A DNA stretch of 64,000 bases from Tragulus kanchil (GCA_022376925.1 JAIOJX010000005.1:156255501-156319500), one strand, 5' to 3'. Counted from the first letter of the stretch, positions 23,228 to 36,721 are shown. A program made the numbers and translations. Notes: generated by a model not told the origin, from the letters alone.

Positions 23228-25089
23228 TAGCTGGAGAAAGAGGCCAGAGAGCGGCCGCTCGGTCTCTATTACTTTGACCCTGTTCTGCATCTCCACCAAC
23301 AAATCACAATAAGATCCCAACAAACCCACAAGTCAGAAACAAAAGTTGAGATTTTTAGTTCAGAAGCCCATGACTACTATATGCATACAGGGGCCAGTGC
23401 CGCTGTGTGGAGAACGTCTCATTTGAAGATGGTCGTGCTCAGGCATTCAGTTGTGTCCGACTCTTTGCCGTTCCGTGGACTGTCGCCTGCCAGGCTCCTC
23501 TGTCTATAGAATTCTCAGGCAAGAATACTAGAGCGAGTTGCTATTCCCTTCTCCAAGGGATATGTCCAACCCAGGGATCCAACCCGTGTCTCTTCCGTGT
23601 CTCCTGCATTACAGGTGGACTCTTTACCACTCGGCCCCTGGAGAAGCCTTGGGGGAGAGTCACAACTACCTAACAAGTCCATAGGAACCCAGACCAAATG
23701 GGGAGAGCTTCGGTCACTGTAGAGCGTCTATGTGCCAGCAGGCAGAAGAGATGGACCAGGAGTTTGTGTTCCTTTTTTAAAAACTCACTTTGTTTTAAAT
23801 TAGAAAACATATTACATACCTACATACTATAGATAATAAAATAAACATCTGTGTAGCCATCACAAGCCAAAGATATAATGGGAGGCTCTATGTATCACCT
23901 CCCTGGGTCTTCATTCCTGCCTTCCCAAGAGGGAGTCACTTTTCTGAATTTGGTGTTTATTCCAAAATAATAGGTTTTGACTTTAATTCCAAAATTTCTA
24001 TGGTTTATCATGGCTCTTACTGGCAAGTAAGAGAAAGCAAAGCAATTCCCAGCAGTGGTACATTTCCATTTGCTGTATCCACGGAACAGAGCCAGGGCTG
24101 TATTAATGAAACTCAGAAGGGATGGAGAGCTTCATTAAAACCAGGCAGTAGTGGTGGAGACAGGGAGACTCTTCCCCCAACCCTCAGGGCAGTCAGAAAT
24201 ACTTGAGAATGTCAGCCCCATGTCCTCATCAAAGGATGGCGGTCGTGTCACTTGCCAGCATCAGCCAGGGATCCCAGGAACTCCCAAGGAAGAGATGGGA
24301 CATGAGGAGGCTCCAGCAACTTGCTAGCTGGAGAAAGAGGCCAGAGAGCGGCCGCTCGGTCTCTATTACTTTGACCCTGTTCTGCATCTCCACCAACAAA
24401 TCACAATAAGATCCCAACAAACCCACAAGTCAGAAACAAAAGTTGAGATTTTTAGTTCAGAAGCCCATGACTACTATATGCATACAGGGGCCAGTGCCGC
24501 TGTGTGGAGAACGTCTCATTTGAAGATGGTCGTGCTCAGGCATTCAGTTGTGTCCGACTCTTTGCCGTTCCGTGGACTGTCGCCTGCCAGGCTCCTCTGT
24601 CTATAGAATTCTCAGGCAAGAATACTAGAGCGAGTTGCTATTCCCTTCTCCAAGGGATATGTCCAACCCAGGGATCCAACCCGTGTCTCTTCCGTGTCTC
24701 CTGCATTACAGGTGGACTCTTTACCACTCGGCCCCTGGAGAAGCCTTGGGGGAGAGTCACAACTACCTAACAAGTCCATAGGAACCCAGACCAAATGGGG
24801 AGAGCTTGGTCACTGTAGAGCGTCTATGTGCCAGCAGGCAGAAGAGATGGACCAGGAGTTTGTTTTCCCTTTTTTAAAAAACTCACTTTGTTTTAAATTA
24901 GAAAACATATTACATACCTACATACTATAGATAATAAAATAAACATCTGTGTAGCCATCACAAGCCAAAGATATAATGGGAGGCTCTATGTATCACCTCC
25001 CTGGGTCTTCATTCCTGCCTTCCCAAGAGGGAGTCACTTTTCTGAATTTGGTGTTTATTCCAAAATAATAGGTTTTGACTTTAATTCCA
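22913..25089 (+). repeat. Tandem duplication G (offset 1096-1098)
   Basis: Copy 1 is 22913-23991, the filler is 23992-24008 and copy 2 is 24009-25089. Copy 2 has an extra T at its start. Because F copy 2 and G copy 1 overlap, the roughly 300-base block beginning at 21836 recurs at 22913 and 24009: three copies. Confidence 0.92.
23430..23642 (-). mobile_element. Bov-tA SINE, minus strand (repeated at 24527-24739)
   Basis: Reversed body 'ctcaggcaagaatactagag' and reversed head 'tgtctcctgcattacaggtg', 'actctttaccactcgg'. Frames of 88 and 60 codons here are SINE-derived. Confidence 0.87.
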
Positions 25090-25475
25090 CAGGTAAATGT
25101 GTGTAAATAAGAGCAAGACTTGGCATGGTTTAAACTTAATAGCGACAGCATCCTTCTACAACTTGCCTTTTCTATTTCATCTTGTTTGAGATTATGTCTC
25201 TATAACATAGTCTATTCATTTGTTTTCACCCTGTTCTATCATACACAAATGCCAAATAAGTCACCAGAAGAGTTTTCTAGTTCTTAAAAAAACATGCTAT
25301 CATGAATATTCTTGAATATTTCTCTTTTTTTCCCATGTCTTGGAGTTTCTCTAGACCTAGGAATGATATTGCTGAGTTGTAAGGTAGGTGTATCTTCAGT
25401 TTTAATAGATAGCACCAAATAGCTCTCCAAAGTGTCAGTACCAATTTAATTCCTACCATGAGTGAATGGGAGTTA
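23775..25475 (-). mobile_element. Old L1M-type LINE relic, minus strand
   Basis: Words such as 'catcacaagccaaagatata', 'tcactttt' with 'gaatttggtgtttattcc', and further right 'aggaatgatattgctgagtt' and 'gctctccaaagtgtcagtac' fit the reversed 3' region of an ancient mammalian L1. The left part is doubled by duplication G. The bounds are rough. Confidence 0.5.
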
Positions 25476-25687
25476 TCCCTGACTTGACATACAAGGGGAG
25501 GAGTATACTTTGGGGGGCTCTGATGAGTGGGAAATGGTGGTCTTCCTAAGACTTCAGTTTACGGTAATTCCCTGAACCCTAGTCAGGTTGAACCTGTTTT
25601 CACATGTTTATTATTCTACAGCATCACTATAGTGTTTGTGTTGCATTTGTATGCTGTGCAAAACCTAAAGAATTTTTCTTCCTCAAA

Positions 25688-27932
25688 GTTTGAGTAAGTT
25701 GGATAGTATCTCCTCACATCTTCAACTAGGAAACCTGGAGAGGGAGGAAGAGCTCTGGCTGGAGCCAGAGAGAAGACTTCCTTTTGTAAACTGGCTTTGA
25801 GATAGACAGACATTTTTACCATGAGTCATGAGAGATGAAGCCCATGAAGCAGAAATTCCAACAATCCCTGGACGCTGTGAGACACGCTAGGAAAAGCTCA
25901 GCACAATATAGTACCTTGAATTCCAAGGGACAACAAATTATCTGGCCAACAATGATAACACAGGTTTACAGTATACATACACTGTGTTCCAGGCACTGGT
26001 CTAAGTACTTTCCAAGTCCCATTTAGTGGTAGGCACTATTATAACACTGTCACCCTTTTACAGATGAGGAAACTGAGTCTCAGGGGAGATAAATACTTGC
26101 CCTGGTCTGCAATTCTAAAACCGGTGAAATCTCTGTCTGGATCCCAGCAGTTTTGACCCCAGAATCTGCAGCAGAAACCACCACACCACACCAAAGAGAC
26201 TGTGGGATCCACATGAAGCCCTTAAATGCTTCTTGCTGTTGCTCTGGTGAAAGTGCAGCTGTGGGCTTAATAAGAAATTAATTATCCTTTGCATCCTTAT
26301 CTTTGACACCCACATCAAATCCCTAAGACCTTGAAGAATTTGCTGAGTCCTCCCTTGATTATTAATAAGAGCTCCCAGTCACATGGAGTTGTCACGTACA
26401 CGCTGACGCCTTGCTTTGAGAGACCAGAGACCCGGGGGTGGTGGGTGGAGATTGTGCTGATGGGGGACTCATTCCACAGGATCTGCCTCTGCACACAACG
26501 CCTCCCACTGGTGCCTCGCAAAGAGCTGCTGAACCACCACAGCCAAGAACACCTAGGAATTACACAGCACTTCACAGCGTCCTGAGGGCGTTTCACAGAC
26601 CCTGCATCACAGACTCACTTCATTCCTTCACCCTGGTATTCCTGTGTTTCCACTCCACACATGGCCAAAAAGCAGGCTCAGAAATGTTAAACTGCTACAT
26701 GCTTATCTAAGTCAGTACAGCTCACTAGTGGATGGCGGAAATGCAAACCGAGATCCTGACATCAAATTCCATGATGTTTGCCATTCATTAAGTTGATACC
26801 TTTTATTCTTTGTTCTTTGTGTGCAGTTTGATAGTTTTCTCCTCACATCTTCAACTAGGAAACCTGGAGAGGAGGAAGAGCTTGCTACCCTTTGTAAACT
26901 GGCTTTGAGATAGACAGACATTTTTACCATGAGTCATGAGAGATGAAGCCCATGAAGCAGAAATTCCAACAATCCCTGGACGCTGTGAGACACGCTAGGA
27001 AAAGCTCAGCACAATATAGTACCTTGAATTCCAAGGGACAACAAATTATCTGGCCAACAATGATAACACAGGTTTACAGTATACATACACTGTGTTCCAG
27101 GCACTGGTCTAAGTACTTTCCAAGTCCCATTTAGTGGTAGGCACTATTATAACACTGTCACCCTTTTACAGATGAGGAAACTGAGTCTCAGGGGAGATAA
27201 ATACTTGCCCTGGTCTGCAATTCTAAAACCGGTGAAATCTCTGTCTGGATCCCAGCAGTTTTGACCCCAGAATCTGCAGCAGAAACCACCACACCACACC
27301 AAAGAGACTGTGGGATCCACATGAAGCCCTTAAATGCTTCTTGCTGTTGCTCTGGTGAAAGTGCAGCTGTGGGCTTAATAAGAAATTAATTATCCTTTGC
27401 ATCCTTATCTTTGACACCCACATCAAATCCCTAAGACCTTGAAGAATTTGCTGAGTCCTCCCTTGATTATTAATAAGAGCTCCCAGTCACATGGAGTTGT
27501 CACGTACACGCTGACGCCTTGCTTTGAGAGACCAGAGACCCGGGGGTGGTGGGTGGAGATTGTGCTGATGGGGGACTCATTCCACAGGATCTGCCTCTGC
27601 ACACAACGCCTCCCACTGGTGCCTCGCAAAGAGCTGCTGAACCACCACAGCCAAGAACACCTAGGAATTACACAGCACTTCACAGCGTCCTGAGGGCGTT
27701 TCACAGACCCTGCATCACAGACTCACTTCATTCCTTCACCCTGGTATTCCTGTGTTTCCACTCCACACATGGCCAAAAAGCAGGCTCAGAAATGTTAAAC
27801 TGCTACATGCTTATCTAAGTCAGTACAGCTCACTAGTGGATGGCGGAAATGCAAACCGAGATCCTGACATCAAATTCCATGATGTTTGCCATTCATTAAG
27901 TTGATACCTTTTATTCTTTGTTCTTTGTGTGC
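25688..27932 (+). repeat. Tandem duplication H (offset 1137, falling to 1108)
   Basis: Copy 1 is 25688-26824 and copy 2 is 26825-27932. The first 70 bases of copy 2 are shortened: 'agtttgagtaagttgga' is compressed, and about 20 bases between 'ggaggaagagct' and 'tttgtaaactgg' are lost. After that the copies agree. Contains a MIR, no gene. Confidence 0.93.
25965..26110 (+). mobile_element. MIR SINE (repeated at 27073-27218)
   Basis: 'gtgttccaggcactggtcta', 'aagtactttccaagtccc', 'acagatgaggaaactgagtc'. Good match to the MIR core and 3' motif. Confidence 0.8.
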
Positions 27933-28039
27933 ATGCACACACACACACCCCTCCCGACACACATACAACTAGTGACTTTTCTTTCTGGACCAGTGGAACA
28001 GGAGTGAGATCAAAACAAACAAAGAGGCTAGCATACAAA

Positions 28040-28490
28040 GGAACAAATTCGAGTCCGTTGAACTGAAGTGAATGAACCTAGAGACTGTTATTCAGTGTGA
28101 AATAAGTCAGAAAAAGAAAAAATAACCATTGTGTATGAACACCTATATATGGAATCTAGAAAAACAGTCCATGGCAGGAATGAAAGAGACACAGATGTAG
28201 AGAATGGACCTGTGGACACAGAAGGGTAAGGAGACGGCTGGCTGAACTGAAAGAGTGGCATCAACATATGTACACTACCATATTTAAAACAGCTAGCTAT
28301 TGGGAAGTTGCTGTACAACACAGGGAGCCCAACCCAGTGCTCTGTGACAGCCCAGAGGGACAGGATGGGGCTGGAGTTGGGAGTAAGTTTCAAGATGGAG
28401 GGGATATATGTACCCCGCTGGCTGATGCACATGGCGGTATGGCAGAAACCAACACAACATGGTAAAGTGGTTATCCTCCAATGAAAAATG
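28040..28490 (+). mobile_element. Ruminant L1 3' UTR fragment (part repeated at 29348-29600)
   Basis: 'gaacctagagactgttattc', 'atatatggaatctagaaaaa', 'gtacactaccatatttaaaa', 'gttgctgtacaacacaggga' and 'ggttatcctccaatgaaaaa' follow the order of the ruminant L1 3' UTR. Non-coding. Duplication I cuts it. Confidence 0.75.
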
Positions 28491-30415
28491 TTTTAAAAAG
28501 AGGTTAGATAGAAACTAAGCTCTTGTTGTATGAACGATGAATGAATGAATAAGCACATGGATAAATGTCACATACAGTCAAGGGCTCCTGGAGTGCTAAC
28601 TTTATGTCTGTCCCCTGGCTAAGGGCTGTTGATACCATAGCAACTAAGGCACAGTCCTGGGGTTCTAGAAGCTTCCAATCTGTCGGCAGACGCATCTCAG
28701 TGGTAACGGGATCTGTGTTTACAGGAAGCTTACCTTGTCAGAGCCCCATTTGGGCAGGGAATGTTGTGTAGACAAGAAGAAGAAAACCAGGCTCGTTTTT
28801 AGTATAAACAGAGAAGACGAGAAGACGTTACTTCCGAGCAGAGTCCAGACAGACAGTGTTCTGAAAGAGTTAAAAAGAACCTGTGCAGCCCCACAGACCA
28901 GGACAGTCAGTCCTGCCCACTCAGACTTCTGGGGTTGGCGGAGGTGGGGCTGTTGAGCAAAACTGGGAGAGTCCCATTTTCTGCCTGCCTCCCCAGCGTC
29001 CTACCCAGATAGCTCGCTTTCACTCTTGAAAGAGTCCTGGTTTAGACAGTAAATTACATGGTCGCCCTTGCCTTCCAGGAAAGTTACGACTTTCTCCAAA
29101 CATCCCTGGGCAGGAAAACAATTTGACCTCCTAAGGTCACCGAGTTGCTTCTTTCTGCTCCCTCTCCCAGAACATCTTCTCGTGGCCACCACTCACAGCT
29201 GGCACAGGCTCCAGAGTGGTCTGGGTTCCTCTCTGGTATTAGCACTGAAGGCAAAACAATTCACCATTGGATCCTAAAATGCACCCGTTTTAGTGAGCAG
29301 GCAACTGTTTCCGAATTCCTAGAAACAGAAAGAAGTGGGACGGAAATCTGGCTGAACTGAAAGAGTGGCATCAACATATGTACACTACCATATTTAAAAC
29401 AGCTAGCTATTGGGAAGTTGCTGTACAACACAGGGAGCCCAACCCAGTGCTCTGTGACAGCCCAGAGGGACAGGATGGGGCTGGAGTTGGGAGTAAGTTT
29501 CAAGATGGAGGGGATATATGTACCCCGCTGGCTGATGCACATGGCGGTATGGCAGAAACCAACACAACATGGTAAAGTGGTTATCCTCCAATGAAAAATT
29601 TTTTAAAAAAGAGGTTAGATAGAAACTAAGCTCTTGTTGTATGAACGATGAATGAATGAATAAGCACATGGATAAATGTCACATACAGTCAAGGGCTCCT
29701 GGAGTGCTAACTTTATGTCTGTCCCCTGGCTAAGGGCTGTTGATACCATAGCAACTAAGGCACAGTCCTGGGGTTCTAGAAGCTTCCAATCTGTCGGCAG
29801 ACGCATCTCAGTGGTAACGGGATCTGTGTTTACAGGAAGCTTACCTTGTCAGAGCCCCATTTGGGCAGGGAATGTTGTGTAGACAAGAAGAAGAAAACCA
29901 GGCTCGTTTTTAGTATAAACAGAGAAGACGAGAAGACGTTACTTCCGAGCAGAGTCCAGACAGACAGTGTTCTGAAAGAGTTAAAAAGAACCTGTGCAGC
30001 CCCACAGACCAGGACAGTCAGTCCTGCCCACTCAGACTTCTGGGGTTGGCGGAGGTGGGGGCTGTTGAGCAAAACTGGGAGAGTCCCATTTTCTGCCTGC
30101 CTCCCCAGCGTCCTACCCAGATAGCTCGCTTTCACTCTTGAAAGAGTCCTGGTTTAGACAGTAAATTACATGGTCGCCCTTGCCTTCCAGGAAAGTTACG
30201 ACTTTCTCCAAACATCCCTGGGCAGGAAAACAATTTGACCTCCTAAGGTCACCGAGTTGCTTCTTTCTGCTCCCTCTCCCAGAACATCTTCTCGTGGCCA
30301 CCACTCACAGCTGGCACAGGCTCCAGAGTGGTCTGGGTTCCTCTCTGGTATTAGCACTGAAGGCAAAACAATTCACCATTGGATCCTAAAATGCACCCGT
30401 TTTAGTGAGCAGGCA
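28238..30415 (+). repeat. Tandem duplication I (offset 1110-1112)
   Basis: Copy 1 is 28238-29303, the filler is 29304-29347 (44 unrelated bases) and copy 2 is 29348-30415. The two offset steps come from single A and G additions in homopolymers at about 29600 and 30060. The unit starts inside an L1 3' UTR. Confidence 0.93.
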
Positions 30416-30424
30416 TACTTGGTT

Positions 30425-30610
30425 TCTGCCTCTGACAGTTTCTTCTTGTAGGATCTTAGGGATCTCATTCAACTGCTTTGAGCCTCCACTGCCTCATCTG
30501 TCAGGGGGCTTGACAACAGTATCTCAGCTCATGGAATGCCTGAGAGGACTTGGTGAAGGAATGTAAGTGATACACCTGGTACAGTGCCTGGTAAAGAGGG
30601 CATGCCCCCC
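30425..30610 (-). mobile_element. MIR SINE
   Basis: 'gagcctccactgcctcatct', 'gaatgtaagtgatacacctg' and 'gtacagtgcctggtaaag' fit a diverged MIR. The orientation is not certain. Confidence 0.5.
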
Positions 30611-30704
30611 TTCCAAGGCTTCCTAGAATCAAGAGCTTGGAGAATGTGTACATTTCAGGAGCCCCACGATAATACCAGGCCTCATACTCCCACACAACCA
30701 AGCT

Positions 30705-31095
30705 GGAACAACGTCTTTGTCTTTACAGAAAATGGAAAGCATGGTATACCCACTCCATAAAGCTGTTTGGCAGTATTTCCTAAAGTTGAACATACGCATT
30801 CTTTAGTACCCAGCTGTTCCAATCCCAGGAACATACCAACCTCACCCAGGAACAGTGTACAAGTACTCACAGCAAGGCTAGTCACAACAGCCTCAAACCT
30901 GGAAACCACCCAAATGGTCTCCAGTTGAAGAGTGGATGAAGGATGACTGTCGCATAACGGAATACCACACAACAATGAGCATGAGGCATCAACACATTAT
31001 GCTGAATGAAAGAAGAAGACACCCACAAACAAGCACCCACTGGACAAGTCCATTTACTTGAAGTTCAAGAACAAGCAAAACTAATCTTTGATGTT
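30705..31095 (+). mobile_element. Old L1M/HAL1-type LINE fragment
   Basis: 'ccataaagctgtttggcagt', 'cccaggaacataccaacctc', 'caaggctagtcacaacagcc', 'ggaaaccacccaaatggtct' and 'gaagagtggatgaagg' follow the order of an ancient L1 ORF2 end. Full of stops. Confidence 0.65.
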
Positions 31096-31354
31096 ATATA
31101 CTTACAAACTGTATTTTTCTGAATCGTGTTGAACTGCATTTTATGAAGTAAATAAAAATTTATAACAAAAAATTTAAATGGAATATATATACAGGAGTTG
31201 AGCAGGCTAAACAGTGGACACTTAGCAAAAAGCAGTAGCATGTTTCGCCTGATAAATGCTTTCTGGGCCCCAGCTCTGTGTCAAGCACTGTGGAGGATTC
31301 AACAGGGCTAATTCGACTATATCCATGTTCTCCAGTCATCATCTCTATCACCAT

Positions 31355-31545
31355 CATCACCATTACTAACACTTCCTACTGCTATGTGATAGTTACAGTT
31401 TTTTACCAAGTCATGCATTAACTTTATCTTCATAACAGCCCATTTTACAGATAAGGAAATTAAGGCACAAAGAGATGAAGTAACTTATGCGAGGCCACAC
31501 AGCATGAAGTAGACCCAGAATCTGAAGCCACTACCTGTGCTCTGA
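31355..31545 (+). mobile_element. MIR SINE
   Basis: 'aactttatcttcataacagc', 'ccattttacagataaggaaa', 'ggccacacagcatgaagtag'. Classic MIR 3' half. Confidence 0.75.
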
Positions 31546-32437
31546 CCCACAGCTTTATACTCAGACGCCTGGTCTGTTTATCAGCTGTCAGTCTCAGCTT
31601 CCATGCAGGAACCACAGACAGCAATAACATCACCTCTCTGCAGGGAAGTGGCAATGGTAAGTTATCAACGGAGTGTCTCACAAAGGCAGAGGCCATTCCT
31701 GACTCTCTCTGGGCCACTGCCGGCTCAGTGTCACACGATCAGGAACAGTTTTATGCATATATTGATGGAAATTTTAAGCAAAAGTTAAAATGGCTTGGCC
31801 TTTCTACAGCTCAAAGTCCACAGAACTCTGAATTTGCTTCAAATGAATTGCGAAGCTGCCTCTGGCGCTGTGGACACTGATGGCTCTCCCTGGTGACCTG
31901 GAATCACTTCCTTCCCTCACTGCCTGATCAGGGGAACCTGAAGCTGGGGGCTGTGGCGTCAGAGAGGAAGTGAGGGAAGGAGTGCAGACACTGACCCCAG
32001 CACCAGACATTAACTGTGAGCCTGACACATCGGGAATCCATGATGCAGGCAAGCTTTGCTTTGGCACTTGGGCAAGTGATCAGTGTCCATAACCTGGAAG
32101 GTGGAATGTTCAATGCACAGCCCCAAAGACTTCCTCGCTAGGGATAAGGCAGCAAGAAACAAACACCCTCGTAAGAACAAATCAGATCTGCCAGAGACCC
32201 AGGAAGGCATGAATACTTCCACAGGCAGGAAGGTGGCCCCCAGTGGGCCAACAGAGTCCCTGGAGACCAACCCCTTTATATAGCAGGAACACTGGTAAGA
32301 TAGAGAAAAACCACCAAAGTCAGCTTGTCCAGATCCTGTCTCCAAGCAGGACGGCAACAAAGCTATCCGGTCATGTGGGACCTGATGGATGCACACCTCT
32401 CAGCCTGGCCTTGTGGGTCTTGGGAAGGGAGCATGGG
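31546..32437. other. Unique stretch, nothing recognised
   Basis: Minus-strand frames of up to 128 codons (32010-32396) have no recognisable domain, no splice context and no repeat match. Confidence 0.45.
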
Positions 32438-34655
32438 CAAAGGCAACTTTGGAAATAAAATCAAAACACTTGCTCAACTCTCCCAATTATAACACAGCCT
32501 TATCTGAAGAGAAATCAGTTGGGTCTCACCTTGAAAACATACGAAACAGAGCACAAGAAAAAAAAATGCACATTTTCTTATTATGACATAGCAATCAACA
32601 ATGATCTGGAACATAATGAGCTCCTCCAAAATGATTTCATGTAAAATAAGTTAAACTTCCAGGGCAGGAAAGGTTCTCAGAATCAACCACTCATGGGAGG
32701 GAGGTTCAGGCAGGAGGTGGCACTGGGCAAAGGGAGTACATCTGCCAGGCAGTGTCCGTGAAGGCCACAGCCAACCCCACAGGGAGCCCTGCAGCCAAAG
32801 TGCCCTTTAGAATTTCCCCACACTGGGAAAGGGAGGCCCCAATGGTCACTGGTCACTGGATGCCTAGGACCCAGTAGGAAAGACCACAGCTGACGAAATT
32901 CTAAAGAAGGCTGACCACTGCCCACACCGCTGGGAATCACTCTTGTAGGGGGCTGGTGATTGGAATGTAGGGTCCACACCCCTGACCATTATGCCACTCT
33001 TTCTCCACCACCACATTTCTCTAATCCAATAGTTCAGTCTTTGATGCTTCCTACTGCTCTTCCTACATTCAGGGATTGAGGAGAACCAAGGAGGGAAGAC
33101 CAAATCTGATGAGAAGGAGGGGGCAGCCACAGGGTCAGATGCTCAACAGCTTTCCTAAGGGACTCACAAGGACCACACACAGCATGCAGCCATAGCCAGA
33201 ATGGTCACAGGCGAGGTACATCAATCACTCAGCTTTCCTAAGCGAGGGTTGCTTGGTATATTGGACTCAGGGATCCAAGCTGGTGATCACCCAAGATGAA
33301 ACCACATTTAACAACTGACTGATTAAAACAAAACAACAAAAAAAAGAACCTTGCTGCAAGAATGGCATCTCATATACAGAGAGCCATGTGTGTCATGCGC
33401 ATGCTCAGTGGCCAAGCTGTGTCGGGCTCTTTGCGACTCCATTGACTGTAGCCCGCCAGGCTCCTCTGTCTATGGGATTTCCCAGGCAACAATACTGGAG
33501 TGGGTGGCCATTCCTTCTCCAAGGGATCTTCCCAACCCAGGCATCAAAGGCAACTTTGGAAATAAAATCAAAACACTTGCTCAACTCTCCCAATTATAAC
33601 ACAGCCTTATCTGAAGAGAAATCAGTTGGGTCTCACCTTGAAAACATACGAAACAGAGCACAAGAAAAAAAAATGCACATTTTCTTATTATGACATAGCA
33701 ATCAACAATGATCTGGAACATAATGAGCTCCTCCAAAATGATTTCATGTAAAATAAGTTAAACTTCCAGGGCAGGAAAGGTTCTCAGAATCAACCACTCA
33801 TGGGAGGGAGGTTCAGGCAGGAGGTGGCACTGGGCAAAGGGAGTACATCTGCCAGGCAGTGTCCGTGAAGGCCACAGCCAACCCCACAGGGAGCCCTGCA
33901 GCCAAAGTGCCCTTTAGAATTTCCCCACACTGGGAAAGGGAGGCCCCAATGGTCACTGGTCACTGGATGCCTAGGACCCAGTAGGAAAGACCACAGCTGA
34001 CGAAATTCTAAAGAAGGCTGACCACTGCCCACACCGCTGGGAATCACTCTTGTAGGGGGCTGGTGATTGGAATGTAGGGTCCACACCCCTGACCATTATG
34101 CCACTCTTTCTCCACCACCACATTTCTCTAATCCAATAGTTCAGTCTTTGATGCTTCCTACTGCTCTTCCTACATTCAGGGATTGAGGAGAACCAAGGAG
34201 GGAAGACCAAATCTGATGAGAAGGAGGGGGCAGCCACAGGGTCAGATGCTCAACAGCTTTCCTAAGGGACTCACAAGGACCACACACAGCATGCAGCCAT
34301 AGCCAGAATGGTCACAGGCGAGGTACATCAATCACTCAGCTTTCCTAAGCGAGGGTTGCTTGGTATATTGGACTCAGGGATCCAAGCTGGTGATCACCCA
34401 AGATGAAACCACATTTAACAACTGACTGATTAAAACAAAACAACAAAAAAAAGAACCTTGCTGCAAGAATGGCATCTCATATACAGAGAGCCATGTGTGT
34501 CATGCGCATGCTCAGTGGCCAAGCTGTGTCGGGCTCTTTGCGACTCCATTGACTGTAGCCCGCCAGGCTCCTCTGTCTATGGGATTTCCCAGGCAACAAT
34601 ACTGGAGTGGGTGGCCATTCCCTTCTCCAAGGGATCTTCCCAACCCAGGCATCAA
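32438..34655 (+). repeat. Tandem duplication J (offset 1107-1108)
   Basis: Copy 1 is 32438-33544 and copy 2 is 33545-34655. The junction falls inside a Bov-tA, where 'catcaaa' is shared by both sides. Near the 3' end copy 1 lacks one C in 'ccattcccttctcc'. Confidence 0.93.
33392..33544 (-). mobile_element. Bov-tA SINE, minus strand, cut by junction J
   Basis: Reversed Bov-A body ('ctttgcgactccattgactg', 'caacaatactggagtgggtg') that stops at 'cccaacccaggcatcaaa'. The head is missing here but present in the next copy. Confidence 0.85.
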
Positions 34656-34712
34656 ACCTAGGTATCCTGCATGGCAGGAGGATTCCTTACCACTGAGCTA
34701 CCTGGGAAGTCC
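34500..34712 (-). mobile_element. Bov-tA SINE, minus strand, complete copy
   Basis: Same element as at 33392, now running through the reversed tRNA head ('tatcctgcatggcaggagga', 'ttaccactgagctacctgg'). This is the only complete version of the three. Confidence 0.87.
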
Positions 34713-36721
34713 CTGTGTGTGTCTAGGCACAAAGAAATCAGGAAAAAAAATGAGTTTCATCATAGGGATGACCTTGATAAATGGTCAAAAGGGAAGAAAT
34801 GTGCGCTATAGAGTAATACCTGCAGATTTCATGTCAGTGAAACAAACACTCAAACAAGACCCCACCATACCTGTATACACACGTGTAGTATTTGTATGAA
34901 CAAAGGAAAGATAAAGAAGGATTGATTCTAGGTTGCAAACATTAATTCCCAGGGTGTGGAGGAGGGGTGGAGGGGATATTCATTTTCCGCTTGTCTTTCT
35001 GTATCACTGCATGATATTGATTCACACGTTTAAGCAAAGGAGAACTACTGTTGCAATTCTTAAAAATTCAAATAAGAAATATATTTAAAAAAGTGATCAA
35101 CATGGTGCTATGTACACCATGGGAGCTACTAAAAATATAATTTTCATTCCCTCTCTTCTTTCCCCTCTTGGAAATCAGCTCCTAATTGTCCTCTTGGAGC
35201 TGCCCAAAGTGGAATATTTAATTTAAGGCTAAGATTCCACTATGCCTTCTCCATCAGAAAATAACAACTTTAATATTATTCCACATATGACACATATTTG
35301 CCACCAGTATCAATCTGCCACGAAAATCCATAAAAATTATGCAACACATTCTGCATTCAGATGGAAATGCTGTAAATTTTCTGCTGGTTCCCATTATCCA
35401 TGACCATGCCTCTCTCTGTTACCGTGCTAATGAAAGCTGACCGTCCCAAGTCAATTCTCAATTATCTTGGCACATACACGCCAAAAGCTCAGAGAAGTCA
35501 AAACACAACTTCTCACCACATCTGCTGACAAGAAGTCCAAGGGCTGGTTTCCGGTTTCTTCCCCCTTTCCCTGTCTACCCCTTGGAGAGGTGTTCCAGAG
35601 GGCAGGAGCCACCGCAGCACAGGGGTGAGGACTCCATTGACTGTAGCCCGCCAGGCTCCTCTGTCTATGGGATTTCCCAGGCAACAATACTGGAGTGGGT
35701 GGCCATTCCCTTCTCCAAGGGATCTTCCCAACCCAGGCATCAAACCTAGGTATCCTGCATGGCAGGAGGATTCCTTACCACTGAGCTACCTGGGAAGTCC
35801 CTGTGTGTGTCTAGGCACAAAGAAATCAGGAAAAAAAATGAGTTTCATCATAGGGATGACCTTGATAAATGGTCAAAAGGGAAGAAATGTGCGCTATAGA
35901 GTAATACCTGCAGATTTCATGTCAGTGAAACAAACACTCAAACAAGACCCCACCATACCTGTATACACACGTGTAGTATTTGTATGAACAAAGGAAAGAT
36001 AAAGAAGGATTGATTCTAGGTTGCAAACATTAATTCCCAGGGTGTGGAGGAGGGGTGGAGGGGATATTCATTTTCCGCTTGTCTTTCTGTATCACTGCAT
36101 GATATTGATTCACACGTTTAAGCAAAGGAGAACTACTGTTGCAATTCTTAAAAATTCAAATAAGAAATATATTTAAAAAAGTGATCAACATGGTGCTATG
36201 TACACCATGGGAGCTACTAAAAATATAATTTTCATTCCCTCTCTTCTTTCCCCTCTTGGAAATCAGCTCCTAATTGTCCTCTTGGAGCTGCCCAAAGTGG
36301 AATATTTAATTTAAGGCTAAGATTCCACTATGCCTTCTCCATCAGAAAATAACAACTTTAATATTATTCCACATATGACACATATTTGCCACCAGTATCA
36401 ATCTGCCACGAAAATCCATAAAAATTATGCAACACATTCTGCATTCAGATGGAAATGCTGTAAATTTTCTGCTGGTTCCCATTATCCATGACCATGCCTC
36501 TCTCTGTTACCGTGCTAATGAAAGCTGACCGTCCCAAGTCAATTCTCAATTATCTTGGCACATACACGCCAAAAGCTCAGAGAAGTCAAAACACAACTTC
36601 TCACCACATCTGCTGACAAGAAGTCCAAGGGCTGGTTTCCGGTTTCTTCCCCCTTTCCCTGTCTACCCCTTGGAGAGGTGTTCCAGAGGGCAGGAGCCAC
36701 CGCAGCACAGGGGGTGAGGAC
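34542..36721 (+). repeat. Tandem duplication K (offset 1088-1089)
   Basis: Copy 1 is 34542-35629 and copy 2 is 35630-36721. The junction shares 'gac'. One G differs in a G-run near 36713. The block starting 'gactccattgactg' occurs at 33435, 34542 and 35630 because J and K overlap. Confidence 0.93.
35630..35802 (-). mobile_element. Bov-tA SINE, minus strand, third (partial) copy
   Basis: Begins abruptly at the K junction inside the Bov-A body and continues through the reversed head, as at 34542-34712. Confidence 0.85.

Noticed and set aside
23250..23258. NotI site (gcggccgc) as cloning-vector trace
   Set aside because: It recurs with the same genomic flanks in duplication G copy 2 (about 24348), so it belongs to the locus. 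No vector sequence surrounds it.
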